Shown here: piece by piece, positions 1 to 12,193 of the stretch
Numbering within the stretch: the stretch's first letter is position 1
Layout of the letters: each line of letters starts with the position of its first letter
Origin: Acanthosepion esculentum
Lineage: Eukaryota; Mollusca; Cephalopoda; Sepiida; Sepiidae
Direction: 5' to 3'
Assembly: GCA_964036315.1 (NCBI GenBank)
Contig: OZ038509.1
Location: 33,104,459 to 33,168,458, forward strand
Length of the DNA: 64,000 nucleotides
Made by a program: the position numbers and the translations under genes
The notes under the pieces: generated by a model
Database searches by the model: none
What the model was told of the DNA's origin: nothing
What the model saw: only the letters and a program-made list of their open reading frames with translations

Positions 1-220
1 TGACAACCACCCCGATTAAAAATGTGTATGAATTTAAAAGAGGTGACAGTATATTCTAAATACAAACCGTTAGTTGATTAAATTTACTGCACAATCAAAT
101 TAGAAATCAATACGAAATAAATAATTATTGATTTTATATTAAAATTCAAAAATATTAATTTCAGATTCCAAGACTGAACCGAGCATCGGATTTAACATAT
201 TCCGAAGTTATTAAAAAATG

Positions 221-472
221 TACGTTGTGGTGCAATGGATATCGGGTCGTTTGATTCACTGACGCACAAAAAACCTTGGGGAAGGTATGAATCCAGCTCT
301 TCTTCCCCAGGTATGGATTGAAAAGCAGAACAGACTGAGTTCTTTAACCTTGGTTGACAACCAGTCTACCGCAGAAAGAAATTGCAACCTACTGCGGAAA
401 ATATCTGCCTCCGCAGTCATGTATCGAAAGATACATGATTGCCTAAGTGTGTATCACGTATAGCACTTAACT
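221..472 (+). repeat. SINE-2 copy (tRNA-derived SINE)
   Basis: The left end reads like a tRNA A box (GGTGCAATGGATA). The body carries a signature pair, CTTGGGGAAGGTATGAATCC and CTTCTTCCCC.GGTATGG. Downstream are 'CAGTCTACCGCAGAAAGAAA' and 'GTCATGTATCGAAA.ATACAT'. The same order recurs near 28.4 kb and 55.9 kb, and the head alone at 31.2 kb. This copy has lost much of its B-box region and runs into a (CA)n tail. The repeated order is seen directly; RNA polymerase III SINE ancestry is inferred from the boxes. Confidence 0.7.
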
Positions 473-473
473 G

Positions 474-560
<87 letters not shown>
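473..560. repeat. Compound palindromic microsatellite (CA)n(TA)n(TG)n
   Basis: A CA run passes through a TA run into a TG run, so the block is close to self-complementary and could extrude as a hairpin. It directly follows the SINE-2 tail. A second block of the same design lies at 53,022-53,118. Confidence 0.9.
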
Positions 561-561
<1 letters not shown>

Positions 562-1915
562 CTATGTGTGTGTTATAGGGGATACGAGCAATTCTGTATC
601 TGTTAATATCATGAGCATTGATTGACACTCTTTGTTTCGGCGATAACTTTCAAGAGATATGTACAAGAAATAAATAATTCTATCGATAAAACAATTACAT
701 TAATATACAAAATACAATCATAATTTTTCAGAAGTGGATGCAATTGCGCATAAAAAAAATTAAACATTTATTTTAAAAGAATCGTCTAATAAATGACGAA
801 AACAAATCCATTTTTTCATCTCAGCAAACATATATACTTTCTTTTGCAATATAGGGAGCCTAGAAAAAATATACACACGCAAGAACGCAAACAGTTACCA
901 TTCACTGTCACACAGAACTTTTCTTTAATACTCACACGCCCAATTTGTTCTACTGAGTCACTACAAAGAGCGCTTACTTCTGTGCAACTTGTAAAAGACA
1001 TAATTCATTTGGACGCAAACAAGTCTCGCAAAGAATAGAACGCCAGGGCCTTCCATACATTGTATGCTTGTCTATTTTGGTTTCATTTATACGTCGACGC
1101 TTACGTTCAAGAATTTCATCAATTAATTCTTTTTCTTGAAGGTGCAGCCTTGCTCTCCTTTACCCATTGTCACTTCAACTATTTTATTATTCAGACGCAT
1201 TGTTCTGAGTTTTTTCATCTTTTTTTCCCTTATATTCTTTTCTTATACGACAGGACTAAAATCAAAGTCAAGAAAAGTAATTGAATGAAAAGAATTGGTT
1301 GCAATTTGTCTGCGCGTTCAGACAAAAGATGTAGATAAAAAACAGAAAACGTGGAAAGAATTTGTTGGTCGCGTTTCGTTCTGCTATAAGCTGGCTTTTT
1401 GTTCACATCTATACCTGTCGAAAATTGGAAAATGCTCAAATTGCCACACCTTTTCGATTATTAAATATCATTTTAATATCCCATTATTTTCCCAGATATC
1501 AAAAGAGCAAATTTTGTTTATCATATTTCATTATATGTAAAGTATTTAAACTGTTCGCAATGGGAATGCTTTTTGCATTTACATTCCATAACGAGTGTAA
1601 AAAACAAAACAAAAAAAAACTCACAAACACAAACAAAACAGGTTTTCAGGGGCAGAACACTTTCAGTTGATCATTTTTTTTTTTTAAATATTCAAATTAA
1701 TTGTTTATCTTTTCTTGTTTGGGAAAATATCTATGTTTTTGTATATAAGTGCTAGAAGTTTAAAAGAAAAAAGTTCTCTCGCGAAAATGTTCATATAGTT
1801 CGTTTTTTAATTATAAAATTACGAAGACATTTAATTAATTTTTATTAATTAATTTTTTCTTTCTTTCTAATCTAACAGATGATAGAAAACCTACAAACCC
1901 TGACGAGTATTCCAA
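561..1915. other. AT-rich stretch, no recognised feature
   Basis: Short open frames on both strands (up to 102 codons) show no motif, no codon preference and no repeat signature. The longest, at 1,362-1,670, ends in lysine/asparagine runs from A-rich DNA. I see nothing to annotate. Confidence 0.5.
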
Positions 1916-1917
1916 TT

Positions 1918-2130
1918 GCACACACACACACACACGCGCACATACATATACACGCATACACACACACGCACACACACACACGCACATACATACACACACG
2001 CACACACACACGCACATACATACGCACACACACACGCACACACACGCACGCACACACACACACGCACACACACGCACACACACACGCACATACATACACG
2101 CACACACACACGCACACACACACACACACA

Positions 2131-2200
<70 letters not shown>
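1918..2200. repeat. (CA)n microsatellite with CG/TA interruptions
   Basis: About 280 bases of CA repeat broken by CACG and CATA variants; the last 60 bases or so are pure CA. It creates long overlapping Thr-His and Cys-Val frames on both strands, which are artefacts. Confidence 0.95.
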
Positions 2201-2202
<2 letters not shown>

Positions 2203-2273
2203 CCAATGCTTATAGATGCATATATCTATTATTAAAACAGATTTTGTGCATTATAGTTAATGATTTTTTTTCC

Positions 2274-2430
2274 AGATGTACGAAGCTGACGCGTGTGAGC
2301 CGAAAGTTTGGAAATACACACATTTTGAACAATTTATCCACACAACAATCCCATTTGGAGAAAGACATTCGTACATTAGAAAAGAAGATGATTGAATATG
2401 AAGGAGACAAAATGTCGATTGTTTTTAATA
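2274..2430 (+). CDS. Candidate exon: short coiled-coil-like peptide, unidentified
   Basis: A good splice-acceptor context (T-run then CCAG) ends at 2,273. An open frame follows, reading C-T-K-L-T-R-V-S-R-K-F-G and then a charged heptad-like stretch (LEKDIRTLEKKMIEYEGDK) suggesting an amphipathic helix. The frame closes at 2,456, and no strong GT donor is visible near 2,411-2,425. The segment sits between two microsatellite blocks, unlike its surroundings. I do not recognise a family. It could be a host exon, a relic or chance. No partner exon was found. Confidence 0.25.
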
Positions 2431-2499
2431 TTTTTTATAATAATACCCATGCTTAAAAGAACAATTGCTGCCCAAATATACATTTTTTTTATCTATCAG

Positions 2500-3440
2500 T
2501 GTCTATGTTTGCGATTGCACGTATTTATGTGTGTGTATTTTCGCTTGTATCTTTGTGTGTGTGTACCTGCACTTGTGTGTATGTTTGTATATATTTTTGC
2601 TGTTGCATGTTTGTGCGTGTTTACGCGTGTTTGGGTGTATGTTTGCGCTTGAATGTGTTTGTGTTTATGTGTGTATGTTTGCGCATGTATCTGTGTGTGT
2701 GTTTGCGCTTGCATGTATTCTTGTATGTGTGTATCTTTACGGATTGATGTGTTAGCGTATTATGTGTATATTTGCGTTTGCATGTGTTTGTGTGTGGGTA
2801 TGTATGTTTCCACTTGCTGGTATTTCTGCATATGTCTGTATATGTAATGTGTGTGTTTATTTTCGCTTGTATGTATTTGTGGATGTGCATAAATTTTGCG
2901 CTTGCAAATGTTTTGTCTATGTGTTTACGGTTGCATATGTTTGTGTATTATGTGTATATTTGCGCTTGTATGTGTATGTGTGTTTGCACTTGTATGTGTA
3001 TGCGTATAGATATTTACGGTGGCATGTGTTTATGTATTGTGTGTATATTTGCGTTTGCGTGTGTAAGTTTATGCTGGCATGTTTTTGTGTATGTATGTGT
3101 ATGTTTGCACTTGATTGTGTTTGTGTTTGTATATATGTGTGTGTATGTTTGCGATTGCATGTGTTTGTGCATGTGTACGTATCCGTGTATGTAAACGTGT
3201 GTTTGCGCTTGTATGTGTTTGTGCTAGTGCATATCTGCAAGTTTGCGCTTGTGAGTGTGTGTGTCTGCGTGTGTGTATTTGCAATTATTTGTGTATTTGT
3301 TCGGTCATATGTTTGTGTGGATGCGTTCGTATGCTCCTCTATGCGCATATATATGTGCGTTTACCTGTGCGCGTGCGTGTGTACATTTACCTGTGTGTGC
3401 GTGTGTTTACGTACGTGTGCGTGTGTGAGTATTCAGGCAT
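2500..3440. repeat. Degenerate GT-rich minisatellite
   Basis: Roughly 30-38 base units built around TTTGCGCTTGCATGTGT and TTGTGTATGTGTGTAT recur for about 940 bases with heavy divergence. Because TG repeats lack stops in some frames, long Cys/Val/Tyr-rich frames appear (2,762-3,463, 233 codons). They have low complexity and no domain, so I do not call a gene. Confidence 0.85.
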
Positions 3441-3995
3441 TTGTTAGCTTGAAAAACATTTAGTTAAAGCCAAGCCAAAATGAAATTCCCACAAAAGTTC
3501 CGACAGAAATTCTATCGCAGTCCAAGTTCAGTCTTTTGTTTCCTTGAAAATAATTATTATAAGATAAGTCAAAAACCGTTAAGAGTAGAAAAAACTGAGA
3601 CAACAATGTGAAAGAATAATCAAAATATTGGAGTAAAAAATCCTTGCGTTTAGGCGTTCGTTAGGATCGTTGAGTGAGGTGTTACCTGTGAATTATGTTT
3701 TAATTGCTTTTTCATCCTGTTTATAATTAGGTTGCATCTGATTGAGATATAATAAGTTAATAGTAGGTTTATCGTTGTTTGCACCTGGGAGGAGGGCTTA
3801 GGTTATTTTTTCTAAATTCCGTTAAGGCTAATTTCATTGATTGGTTAGGGAAATTATGGTTGATTAGGGTTTGTTTAATGATGCTAAGTCTCTTATGAAA
3901 TAATATGTCCGAAGAAGAAGAGATTACTTTGGCCTGGTAAATCATGTTTCTTATAACACCTATTTGGTATCTAGATACGATACATACATTCATTC
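3441..3995. other. Unassigned AT-rich spacer
   Basis: No repeat signature or coding motif recognised. A 74-codon antisense frame at 3,769-3,993 has no recognisable feature. Confidence 0.4.
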
Positions 3996-3999
3996 ATAC

Positions 4000-4093
<94 letters not shown>

Positions 4094-4165
4094 ACAATAT
4101 TAGTGGTAAATATACACATACATATGCAATTATATATACACATACATATATGTATAAAAATAATT
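3996..4165 (+). repeat. MAR-1: (AT)n plus conserved 75-base flank, copy 1
   Basis: An (AT)n tract of about 90 bases is followed by a unique flank starting GACAATATTAGTGGTAAATA and ending near TGTATAAAAATAATT. The same tract and flank, nearly identical, occur at 63,095-63,245. Similarity stops at the end of the flank, where this copy meets LINE-A sequence. The microsatellite therefore seems to be part of a dispersed unit. Confidence 0.75.
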
Positions 4166-5345
4166 GATCAATGCCGAATTGGTTAAGTATTTTATTTCGC
4201 ACGACCTCATTGGGGACAAGCAATATGCCTTCCGTTTCGCCAGGTCTAATGGCCGCCACTGAATGTGTGTCTATCAAGATTTAGTTAAGAATAACGAAGC
4301 TCGAGCAATAGTTGTAGATATCGCAAATGTGTTCGAAAGGCTTTGGCTTTCTGACCTTTTTAGCAAGCTTAAGGGCTACGGTGTCACAGGACGAATATTT
4401 GGCTTAATCTAATCGTTCCCAACAAAACGTGTAATTAAGGTTGTGCTGAAGGGGCATGACTTCTGAGCATTTCTTACTAACGCGGGGGTCCCCAGATCTT
4501 TATCCTCGGGCATACGCTGTTTCTGATCTTCATAAGTAACCTCCTCGATGTCATCAGTTCCCAGTTAGGTATTTATGCAAATGACACAAATATTTTCTCC
4601 TGTCTTAGTAGCAAGTCCAACAGAGCAAACAATGTAAACAGGCAACTGCTCTCGAAAAGTAACTGCAATCAGTGGTTAGGTGGGGCAAAAAATGGCCTGT
4701 GAATTTTAAAGCTTTCAAAATAAAACTGTTTTCATTTAATCACCACAGAGGAGAGCAACACTGTGCGGCTTCTTTGACTCACTTTCCCCACAGTCATGAA
4801 GTGAAATGATTATAGTGAATCAATTGCTACGTCTACTGCAAGTAAAGTTGGTTTACTGTGTCCAAAATATTCTTCTCGTCAGAATCCATCTTGCACATTT
4901 ATATATTTGCCATTCGGCTGTGCATTGAATACTTCTGCCATATATGGTCTGGTGCTCCTGTCAAATATCTTGGGATTCTTGACAACATTCAAAGAAGCAT
5001 CTGCAATGTAACTGATCTTGACCAGGCATCTTGATTTCAGTCACTTTCTCACGGGCATGACGTGGTTTCCTCCTGTCTTTTCTATAAATATTTTCACGTC
5101 AACTGCTTTGATTAGCTTTTTTGGCCCAGGAGCTTCGACTACATGAGTTTAAGCGTGCTACTAGATTGGTATCTAGGTCTCAATGTTTTACTGCTGTACT
5201 AGATAGATGTAAGCGCCATTTCCAACAGATTATTTTCTCGAACTTCTCACTTCTGTTTTTTTTTTTTTTGCTTTGCTGCCACATATAATCTTCAAAAAAT
5301 TAAATACAACGTCAATCGCCATCTTCTGACTTACTGAACACTGTT
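4166..5345 (+). pseudogene. LINE-A: CR1/Jockey-type reverse transcriptase and C-terminus, decayed
   Basis: Translation in shifting frames gives most of the C-terminal half of a non-LTR retrotransposon polymerase. Readable parts are [14 protein letters not shown], then IVVDIANVFERLWLSDLFSK with KLKGYGVTGRIFGLI (palm motif A region), then the GVP motif. SSQLGIYANDTNIFS follows, where the catalytic YADD has become YAND. The terminal domain ends near TYNLQKIKYNVNRHL. Stops and frameshifts are frequent, so it cannot be active. The same family recurs antisense at 46.0, 49.6, 51.0 and 59.5 kb. Its 5' edge abuts MAR-1. The LINE type follows family knowledge; the exact clade (CR1, L2 or Jockey group) is not settled. 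Confidence 0.85.
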
Positions 5346-5724
5346 TTTTATTGTCCTTTCGTCACCTCTCCTTATTAAATCGTCTACTACATTTTCACTC
5401 CCTGTAACCCTCTCTGTCATAGTGGCAGTATCGTCATGCTTGGAGGAAAACGATAAAAAAAGAAGTAGAAGTATCTTTTACTCAAGTGTCAACTGTTGTC
5501 TTACACGCTGCTTCAATAATGGTTTCAACTCCTACAACACACACGCAATAAAACATTTTAAACATGAAAAAACTTCAGTAAATTTTTCGATGAGAAAGAA
5601 CTGTCTGAAAATTCTGAATCTAAACGTTTTTCTCCCTCGTATTTCTATTTTGTCTATTTGTCCTAATATAATATTTTTCCTTTTTCGATTTTTTCATCTG
5701 CTTACTATACTTACATATATAGTA

Positions 5725-5725
5725 A

Positions 5726-5798
<73 letters not shown>
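5725..5798. repeat. (AT)n microsatellite
   Basis: Pure AT dinucleotide run. The stretch from 5,346 to here is AT-rich without recognised features. Confidence 0.95.
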
Positions 5799-5801
<3 letters not shown>

Positions 5802-5904
5802 TAATGAAAAGAAAATTTTATACACATGTATATTGTTAAACAAAACCTCTAATTATGCTAACGCATATGTAAATATGTAGTCATATTTAACATTATCCCT
5901 TCCA

Positions 5905-5910
<6 letters not shown>

Positions 5911-5946
<36 letters not shown>

Positions 5947-5959
5947 TAGTAATAATAAT

Positions 5960-6001
<42 letters not shown>
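5911..6001. repeat. (TAA)n followed by (AT)n
   Basis: About 12 ATA/TAA units, a short interruption, a second TAA run, then an AT run. Confidence 0.95.
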
Positions 6002-6008
<7 letters not shown>

Positions 6009-6308
6009 GGTGAAATGACACCGTCTACTTTCTCTTTCCTTAGATTAGAAGGTGTCAATATATTTAAGCGTGTTCGATTACCATTTCTTAATCGAAGGTG
6101 TGACTCAAAATAAGTCCAGTAATTAAATGAACATTGCTTCTTATTGGTAAAACTTTCGCACAATTTTCGCGCCTTGTCTCTTCTCGAAGCGGCAATTCAA
6201 TATAAGGCGGACGCAGCTTTCCATAGTGCAACCCTAAATATAGGTATCAATCTAACCGAATAGTTGTGGGGGATCATATTTGCATATAGTTTTTTGCTTC
6301 TCTCCCTC

Positions 6309-7250
<942 letters not shown>

Positions 7251-7264
7251 TCGTAAGGACTATA

Positions 7265-7549
7265 TTCTCTGTAAACGTACAAAAGCTTTTTTAGGTCTAC
7301 TTACTTTGAATTGTTACATTCAGATAACCTATTGACCTATTAGTACGTAAGTCGCTTTACGGTTGTCGTATACTCAACTTATTGGCATTTCCTACAAAAA
7401 ACCTAGGGGCGGCGGTTGGGTATTTCTGTGAACGTACAAAAGCGCTTTTCACTTTGAATTGTTAATTTCGGATAACCGAAGAAAGGATATAAGAACGGGA
7501 ACTGGGGATGACATCCGCTTTCCCGGGGATTACCGGGTATGTCAGCTAG
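7265..7549 (+). mobile_element. Non-autonomous Helitron-like element, 3' terminus
   Basis: The right end has the Helitron layout: a GC hairpin CCGGG-GATTA-CCGGG at about 7,523-7,537, a short spacer, then the terminal CTAG at 7,546-7,549, followed by a host T. Inside are two direct repeats (about 7,267-7,330 and 7,425-7,478) sharing GAACGTACAAAAGC and ACTTTGAATTGTTA. The 5' TC end could not be placed, so the left limit is arbitrary. No Rep/helicase coding is visible, so it would depend on another element. Confidence 0.55.
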
Positions 7550-7681
7550 TATATAATAAAAGCGATATAATTTCGAAAAATTTATCCAAAATTTTGATCC
7601 TGATAGACAACTTTTTCGAAAATTGAACAAATACAATAGAAAGTGAAACAAACAAACCATGTCGGTGTGATTTAACAAAAC

Positions 7682-7702
7682 TTATATATATTATATATAT
7701 TG

Positions 7703-7747
<45 letters not shown>
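7682..7747. repeat. (AT)n microsatellite
   Basis: AT run interrupted once near 7,700. It abuts the 3' side of the Tx1-type LINE relic. Confidence 0.9.
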
Positions 7748-7752
<5 letters not shown>

Positions 7753-7754
7753 GT

Positions 7755-9300
7755 ATGTATTCATATTCGGGACCGAACCGAGTATTCGTCCGTCCAACTG
7801 AAGGGGACCGCGAGAGACCATTTCCACAAATCCAACCGCAAGTCGGAAGGCTTATCGCGATTAATGTTGGCACCTTTGACCGTTTCATAGGTTTGGATTT
7901 CACTTCCGACTTCGTCAATCACTGCACTGCTCGTTACGAGTGTGGAAACATCACCGGCTCGAGGTGGTGGCATCAGGTAATATGATCCCGTCAAGGACCG
8001 CGTTCGCCCTCAACCTGCATAGGAAAAGCACGTAAAACAAGAGCGAAAGCGGGCTGCCCTGAAATGGATCCGGACAAGATGAAGGGCTTCGATCTTACCC
8101 CGTTCATCTCCACCATAGCACCGGGGCTAGCATACAAGAGGTAAATCCATGAGCGAAAATACAGCTTGAATCTGGCCGCGGACAAGACAGATGGTCTACC
8201 GTACCAAAGGCCTTGGACTCATCCAAATTGATCAGCACGACGTTTCCGTCGACTATTCCTATGATCGTTCGAACTAAATGAAGATTAACTAGGATCGTCC
8301 GGTCCTTTATGGCACGTCTGTTCAAGGGATACAAGACGATCGAGCACACTGTTCTCCAGAATCTTGACCAAAATCTTTAACTCTCCATTAAGAATCGTTT
8401 GGGGCCAACAATTACCAATCCCGTCTCCTCTATGTTTGTTCTTGTGCATAAGCTTCACCACGCCGCTGGCGAAACATCAGGAATATGCCCTGTTCCTTCC
8501 AGTGGTTTCAGAGAATTTCCAGCAAGGATACAAACATGGGCGAGATCCTCAAGTACACTTCGTCGGGCATCGATACTCGGAGACTTATCTTTCCCGATCT
8601 TCTTCAACACTTCCTAGATTTCCTTTATTATGCAACCCTCGCAACTTAAGTCATCTCGAGATGAGGAAAGTCAGCCAAATAATTGTTGAACTGAGACGCA
8701 CTCAGATCGAGCTCCCTAGTGAAAAGCTTCTGAAAGAAGTCGCGAAATTCCCCGCATAGGCACTCGTCCGTCGTCAGGGTTCTTCCAATCCGGCGATGTG
8801 ACACGTGCGATATACCGATCAAAGGCACTGCAAAATCCGTCAGCACGTACTTCAGCGGTCATATTCGTCGCCTCGACAGACATTCTATTTAACCTTGCTC
8901 TAATACCTGAGCTTGGTCTTTCTTGCTAACCAAGAAGGCCAGCTCGGCTTATCATTATCTCTCGATTTTACAACGCCCTCTATTCTAGATTATAACGCCT
9001 TTTGCACCGCTAGTCTATTTAGATTGAATCCTTTGTTATAATGATGGTGTCCTTAAGGTAACCCGACCACTTATTTTCAAACACAGAATCCGCCAGTTCC
9101 TGCTGTATAGTTCTGCTAGTAGCAGTTGATCTCAGTATTCCTTCACGTACAACAAAAAAGTTTTGAATTTCCATTCGCCAGCCAATCGAGGCTTAGCCGT
9201 ATCTAAATTTATGCGGACCCGGACAAGCCTATAGCCCAAATAAACTACGCCATGGAAGCATGGTCAGCACACCGACTGCCTGTCCTATAGAGCCTTGGTC
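7755..9300 (-). pseudogene. Tx1/L1-type LINE reverse transcriptase, decayed
   Basis: Read on the minus strand, high to low coordinates. It has a linker with FFQKLFTRELDLSASQFNNY and LADFPHLE. The reverse-transcriptase core follows: NLHLVRTIIGIVDGNVVLIN, LDESKAFGTVDH (motif A; family norm LDQSKAFDRVDH), FRSWIYLLYASPGAMVEMNG and RSKPFILS. Next comes AGDVSTLVTSSA, where the catalytic YADD has become AGD, then GANINRDKPSDLRLD. This order matches Tx1-type non-LTR retrotransposons. Frames shift several times, stops are present and a catalytic aspartate is lost. Base composition is clearly more GC-rich than its surroundings, fitting an insertion. Confidence 0.85.
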
Positions 9301-11034
9301 CATATCAGTTTTAATGAAGTCGTCTTGAGACAGACTCCTATATTCATAGGAAAAGTTAATTTGACTGATCTATAAAGAGAGGTTTGCATGAAAATAGGGA
9401 CTCTTCTAGAACAAAATTGCTTTAAAATTTTGGCATGTCTGTTCTTCAGATGTGACCAGTGGAGGAAAACTGTTGAGAGAACTATTTGCCACCGCCAGCA
9501 TCGACCAAATCTTCTGTATGCCTAGACCTACGCGTACGAGTCAACGCGCTCTTTGTATGAGAGAAATTCCTCGATTTATTCATGTGTGTGTGTGGGGGGG
9601 GGTGATGTCCTTGAACTGAAAATTTAAAAAATCATATACCTGTTTTTTGTTTACGAGAAATCTCAATATGAAAATAAAACAGATATTGGTCCGTACAAAT
9701 CCTCAAGTGGCTTACATAAATGTTTTGCAATCGGAGATAAGTGAAAGTGTTTCTGACAAATAAACGCATTAAGCGTTTTGTTGCCTATTCTTTATCTCAG
9801 AAAAGAATGAACTTTATTGCGCCCAAAGAAATGCTTAGATTTTCAAGGAAAAAAAAACTCAGCTGTCTTGTTTGGCATCGACTCATTATCTTATCAGAAT
9901 AGACAAAGAGGACGAGAGATTTGTTAGTGGTTTCTCGAGAGAATGGCGCCGGTGCTCAACTTAGAATTTATTCTTAACCTTGAAGATAATTTTTTAATTC
10001 TTCGATTTAATATGAGAGCAAAAGTGTGACGACAAAGGATTTTATGCTTTCGTTTCGACTATAATTTTCATACATTGTTGTATTTATTAGCTCTTAAATG
10101 AATTTAAGATCCACATGGGAATCACTGGTCATGTCCAATTTGTCCAGTTGTCTAAAAAACTTAACGGTCAGTAAAATGAAAAGGACTTATTGAGAAAACG
10201 CACAGCAAAAATTATATCCAATTCCATTGTTGCGACCTTCAGGAGTTGGCATCATCGTAAGATGGAGAATTACTGTCACTTAGTAGAAAAGTGAAAAAAC
10301 ACTCAAGATAGTAACGTAAAGTAATATTAGTGAAAACACCCCAACCAGGATGAGCTTTACGAATCACAAAGAGAGTAAAGATTGAGTAATCAGAAAATTG
10401 AAGGTTTCTTTTTTGTTATGAATAAGATTACACTTGATTGGTTCATGCAAATTAGGATTTAGGTACGTCAAGGGCCTATACATGCGCCCCCTTCTTCTTC
10501 CAACTTTTAAGGTAAATAACTTGTTTTGAATTTTTACAACAGTTTTTCTTTTTACCGCTGTTTTTAAATTTCACGTTCTAATAGCAATAATTTGCTAGAA
10601 AAAGTGATATGTTGTATTGTCCTGGAATTAAATTTACCATTGAAACCTCAGAAATTAATGCACTTTTTATACATTTTCGCCTTAATAAATTTCTTTTAAT
10701 TAAGGCAGTTGATGAACGATTAATGCATTGACTGTATTGTTTTATAAAAGAGCCTTTTTTCATATATTATTTTAAATGCCTACATATTTCAGTTTATAAT
10801 GTAAATTCCTGCATTAGGATTTAGGCTGTTTAGGGGTACGTTACTTGAATCCCTTGTTTTTGAAGTTGTAGAAATATGACCAATGTTTATTGTATTTCCT
10901 TCTCTCCCCCATATTGGATGCCATCGATGTAAACGTTTAGTCTGGACAAGTCCTTTCGAAGGACGAAATGCTTACCATAGGTTCTTTTGCATTGAGTCAT
11001 TCGGTTGCCCATTAGCCTGATATAATATTCTATC

Positions 11035-11036
<2 letters not shown>
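9301..11036. other. Unassigned sequence
   Basis: No repeat family, coding motif or RNA gene recognised. A short poly-G run (GTGTGTGTGGGGGGGGG) lies near 9,585-9,602, and the rest is AT-rich. Confidence 0.4.

Positions 11037-11101
<65 letters not shown>
11037..11101. repeat. (AT)n microsatellite
   Basis: Pure AT run about 140 bases upstream of the perfect hairpin at 11,241. Confidence 0.95.
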
Positions 11102-11105
<4 letters not shown>

Positions 11106-11240
11106 GTGGAATTATAACGCCAAATAAATTCAAGTATTAAATATATATATTACATAACTGATATATAAGAGTTCAACATATCTAAAATTTTGCTATTTCC
11201 TACCGGTATCTGATATCTCTTTTGCTGATGGTGGACCCCA

Positions 11241-11324
11241 TGGTTCTACTCGGTATGTAATTTCTTTTGCAGTGTAAGACTAATGTCTTACACTGCAAAA
11301 GAAATTACATACCGAGTAGAACCA
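11241..11324. repeat. Perfect inverted repeat, 40-base arms, 4-base loop
   Basis: The left arm 11,241-11,280 is the exact reverse complement of 11,285-11,324, with loop TAAT. The right arm is also the 5' coding end of the transposase fragment that follows (start M-S-Y-T-A-K-E), so the arm is a duplicated inverted piece of that gene end. Confidence 0.97.
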
Positions 11325-11555
11325 TACTTCACCAGCCAAAGATCCATCGTTGCGGCCCAAAAGAAATTCCGACAGAATTTTCGAAAGCGACAGGCACCAC
11401 CCCGAAAGGTGATCCTGTGTGTTGTTACAAACTTCCTCGGGCAGGCAATACCAACTGTGTTTGAAATGAGAGATAGGGCTGGTGCATGTCCTCTTCTTAG
11501 TGGTGACCATCTCAGGGATGTATTGTATTGTCATTTTTATAATTCAGAATACTAA
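11283..11555 (+). pseudogene. N-terminal HTH fragment of a mariner/Tc1-like transposase (DUF4817-like)
   Basis: A 90-codon frame reads YTAKEITYRVEPYFTSQRSI, VAAQKKFRQNFRKRQAPP and TNFLGQ. This is the pattern of the DUF4817 / mariner-type DNA-binding domain: a starting E-R-V-like helix, RS-x-VAAQ-x-xF-R-x-x-F, RxAP, then a second helix. Only this domain remains, with no DDE catalytic region downstream. The frame ends among AT-rich sequence. The first 40 bases are mirrored by the perfect hairpin. I am confident in the HTH resemblance, less so in the family name. Confidence 0.6.
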
Positions 11556-11824
11556 TTCCTGCACTTTATATAAATATATAAATATTTGGAATAAATATAT
11601 AAATATTTGGAATCTTTTCTGTTAATTCACCCAAAAATAAGAATTTATATTCATTAAAATTCACACCAAATTCTCTCAGGGCGAAGCCCTTCCATTGCGC
11701 CCAGGTTGGGTTGACCTTTGCGAGCGCTCCAAACGTGGACGACTCGGGTGCGCTATTTCTAAGTGTGGGTTTACATTCACGCTCACAGAAGACATTAGGT
11801 TTATAATACCCAGAAATTCATAAG

Positions 11825-12193
11825 TAGATGTCCTCAAGGACACATGGCACAATGGATAAAGGCGTTAGTTAGTGACAGTGTGAGTTCAATACCTGGTTAA
11901 GGCGGTGGAATTAACAAGGAGATAACTGATAACTGACATCCATTAGACATTAGACGTGAGACGTAGAACAGTCTACTCAAGAGAGCGAAATAAAAGTCGA
12001 AGATGAATGCCGGAGCGTACAACGGCCGAAGCGTTGTGATAAATATGGCAACAATGATGAGGACAATAGTCCTTATAATGTAAATAGCGATCCCTTTATT
12101 TCGCTCATTGGGGGCAGACATTTCTAGTTCCACGTGCTATATCCTCTTCCGGATATCTCAGTATCAGTTATACCTCATCCCAGAAATATAGAC
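11825..12193 (+). repeat. SINE-1 copy with inverted internal segment
   Basis: tRNA-like head with A box (GGCACAATGGATAAAGGCG) and B box (GAGTTCAATACCTGG). The family body follows (GGAGATAACTGATAACTGAC, GCCGGAGCGTACAACGGCCG, AATATGGCAACAATGATGAG). At about 12,087-12,145 an antisense family piece is embedded (TTTATTTCGCTCATTGGGGG through CTAGTTCCACGTGC). The family's 3' end (ACCTCATCCCAGAAATATAG) then resumes. The copy therefore has an internal inversion like those made by twin-priming of retroposed RNA. Confidence 0.85.

Noticed and set aside
1835..2235. Overlapping Thr-His and Cys-Val frames on both strands
   Set aside because: Produced by the (CA)n microsatellite.
2762..3463. 233-codon Cys/Val/Tyr-rich frame
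   Set aside because: Lies wholly inside a degenerate TG minisatellite; no domain, no signal peptide, and similar frames exist in other phases.
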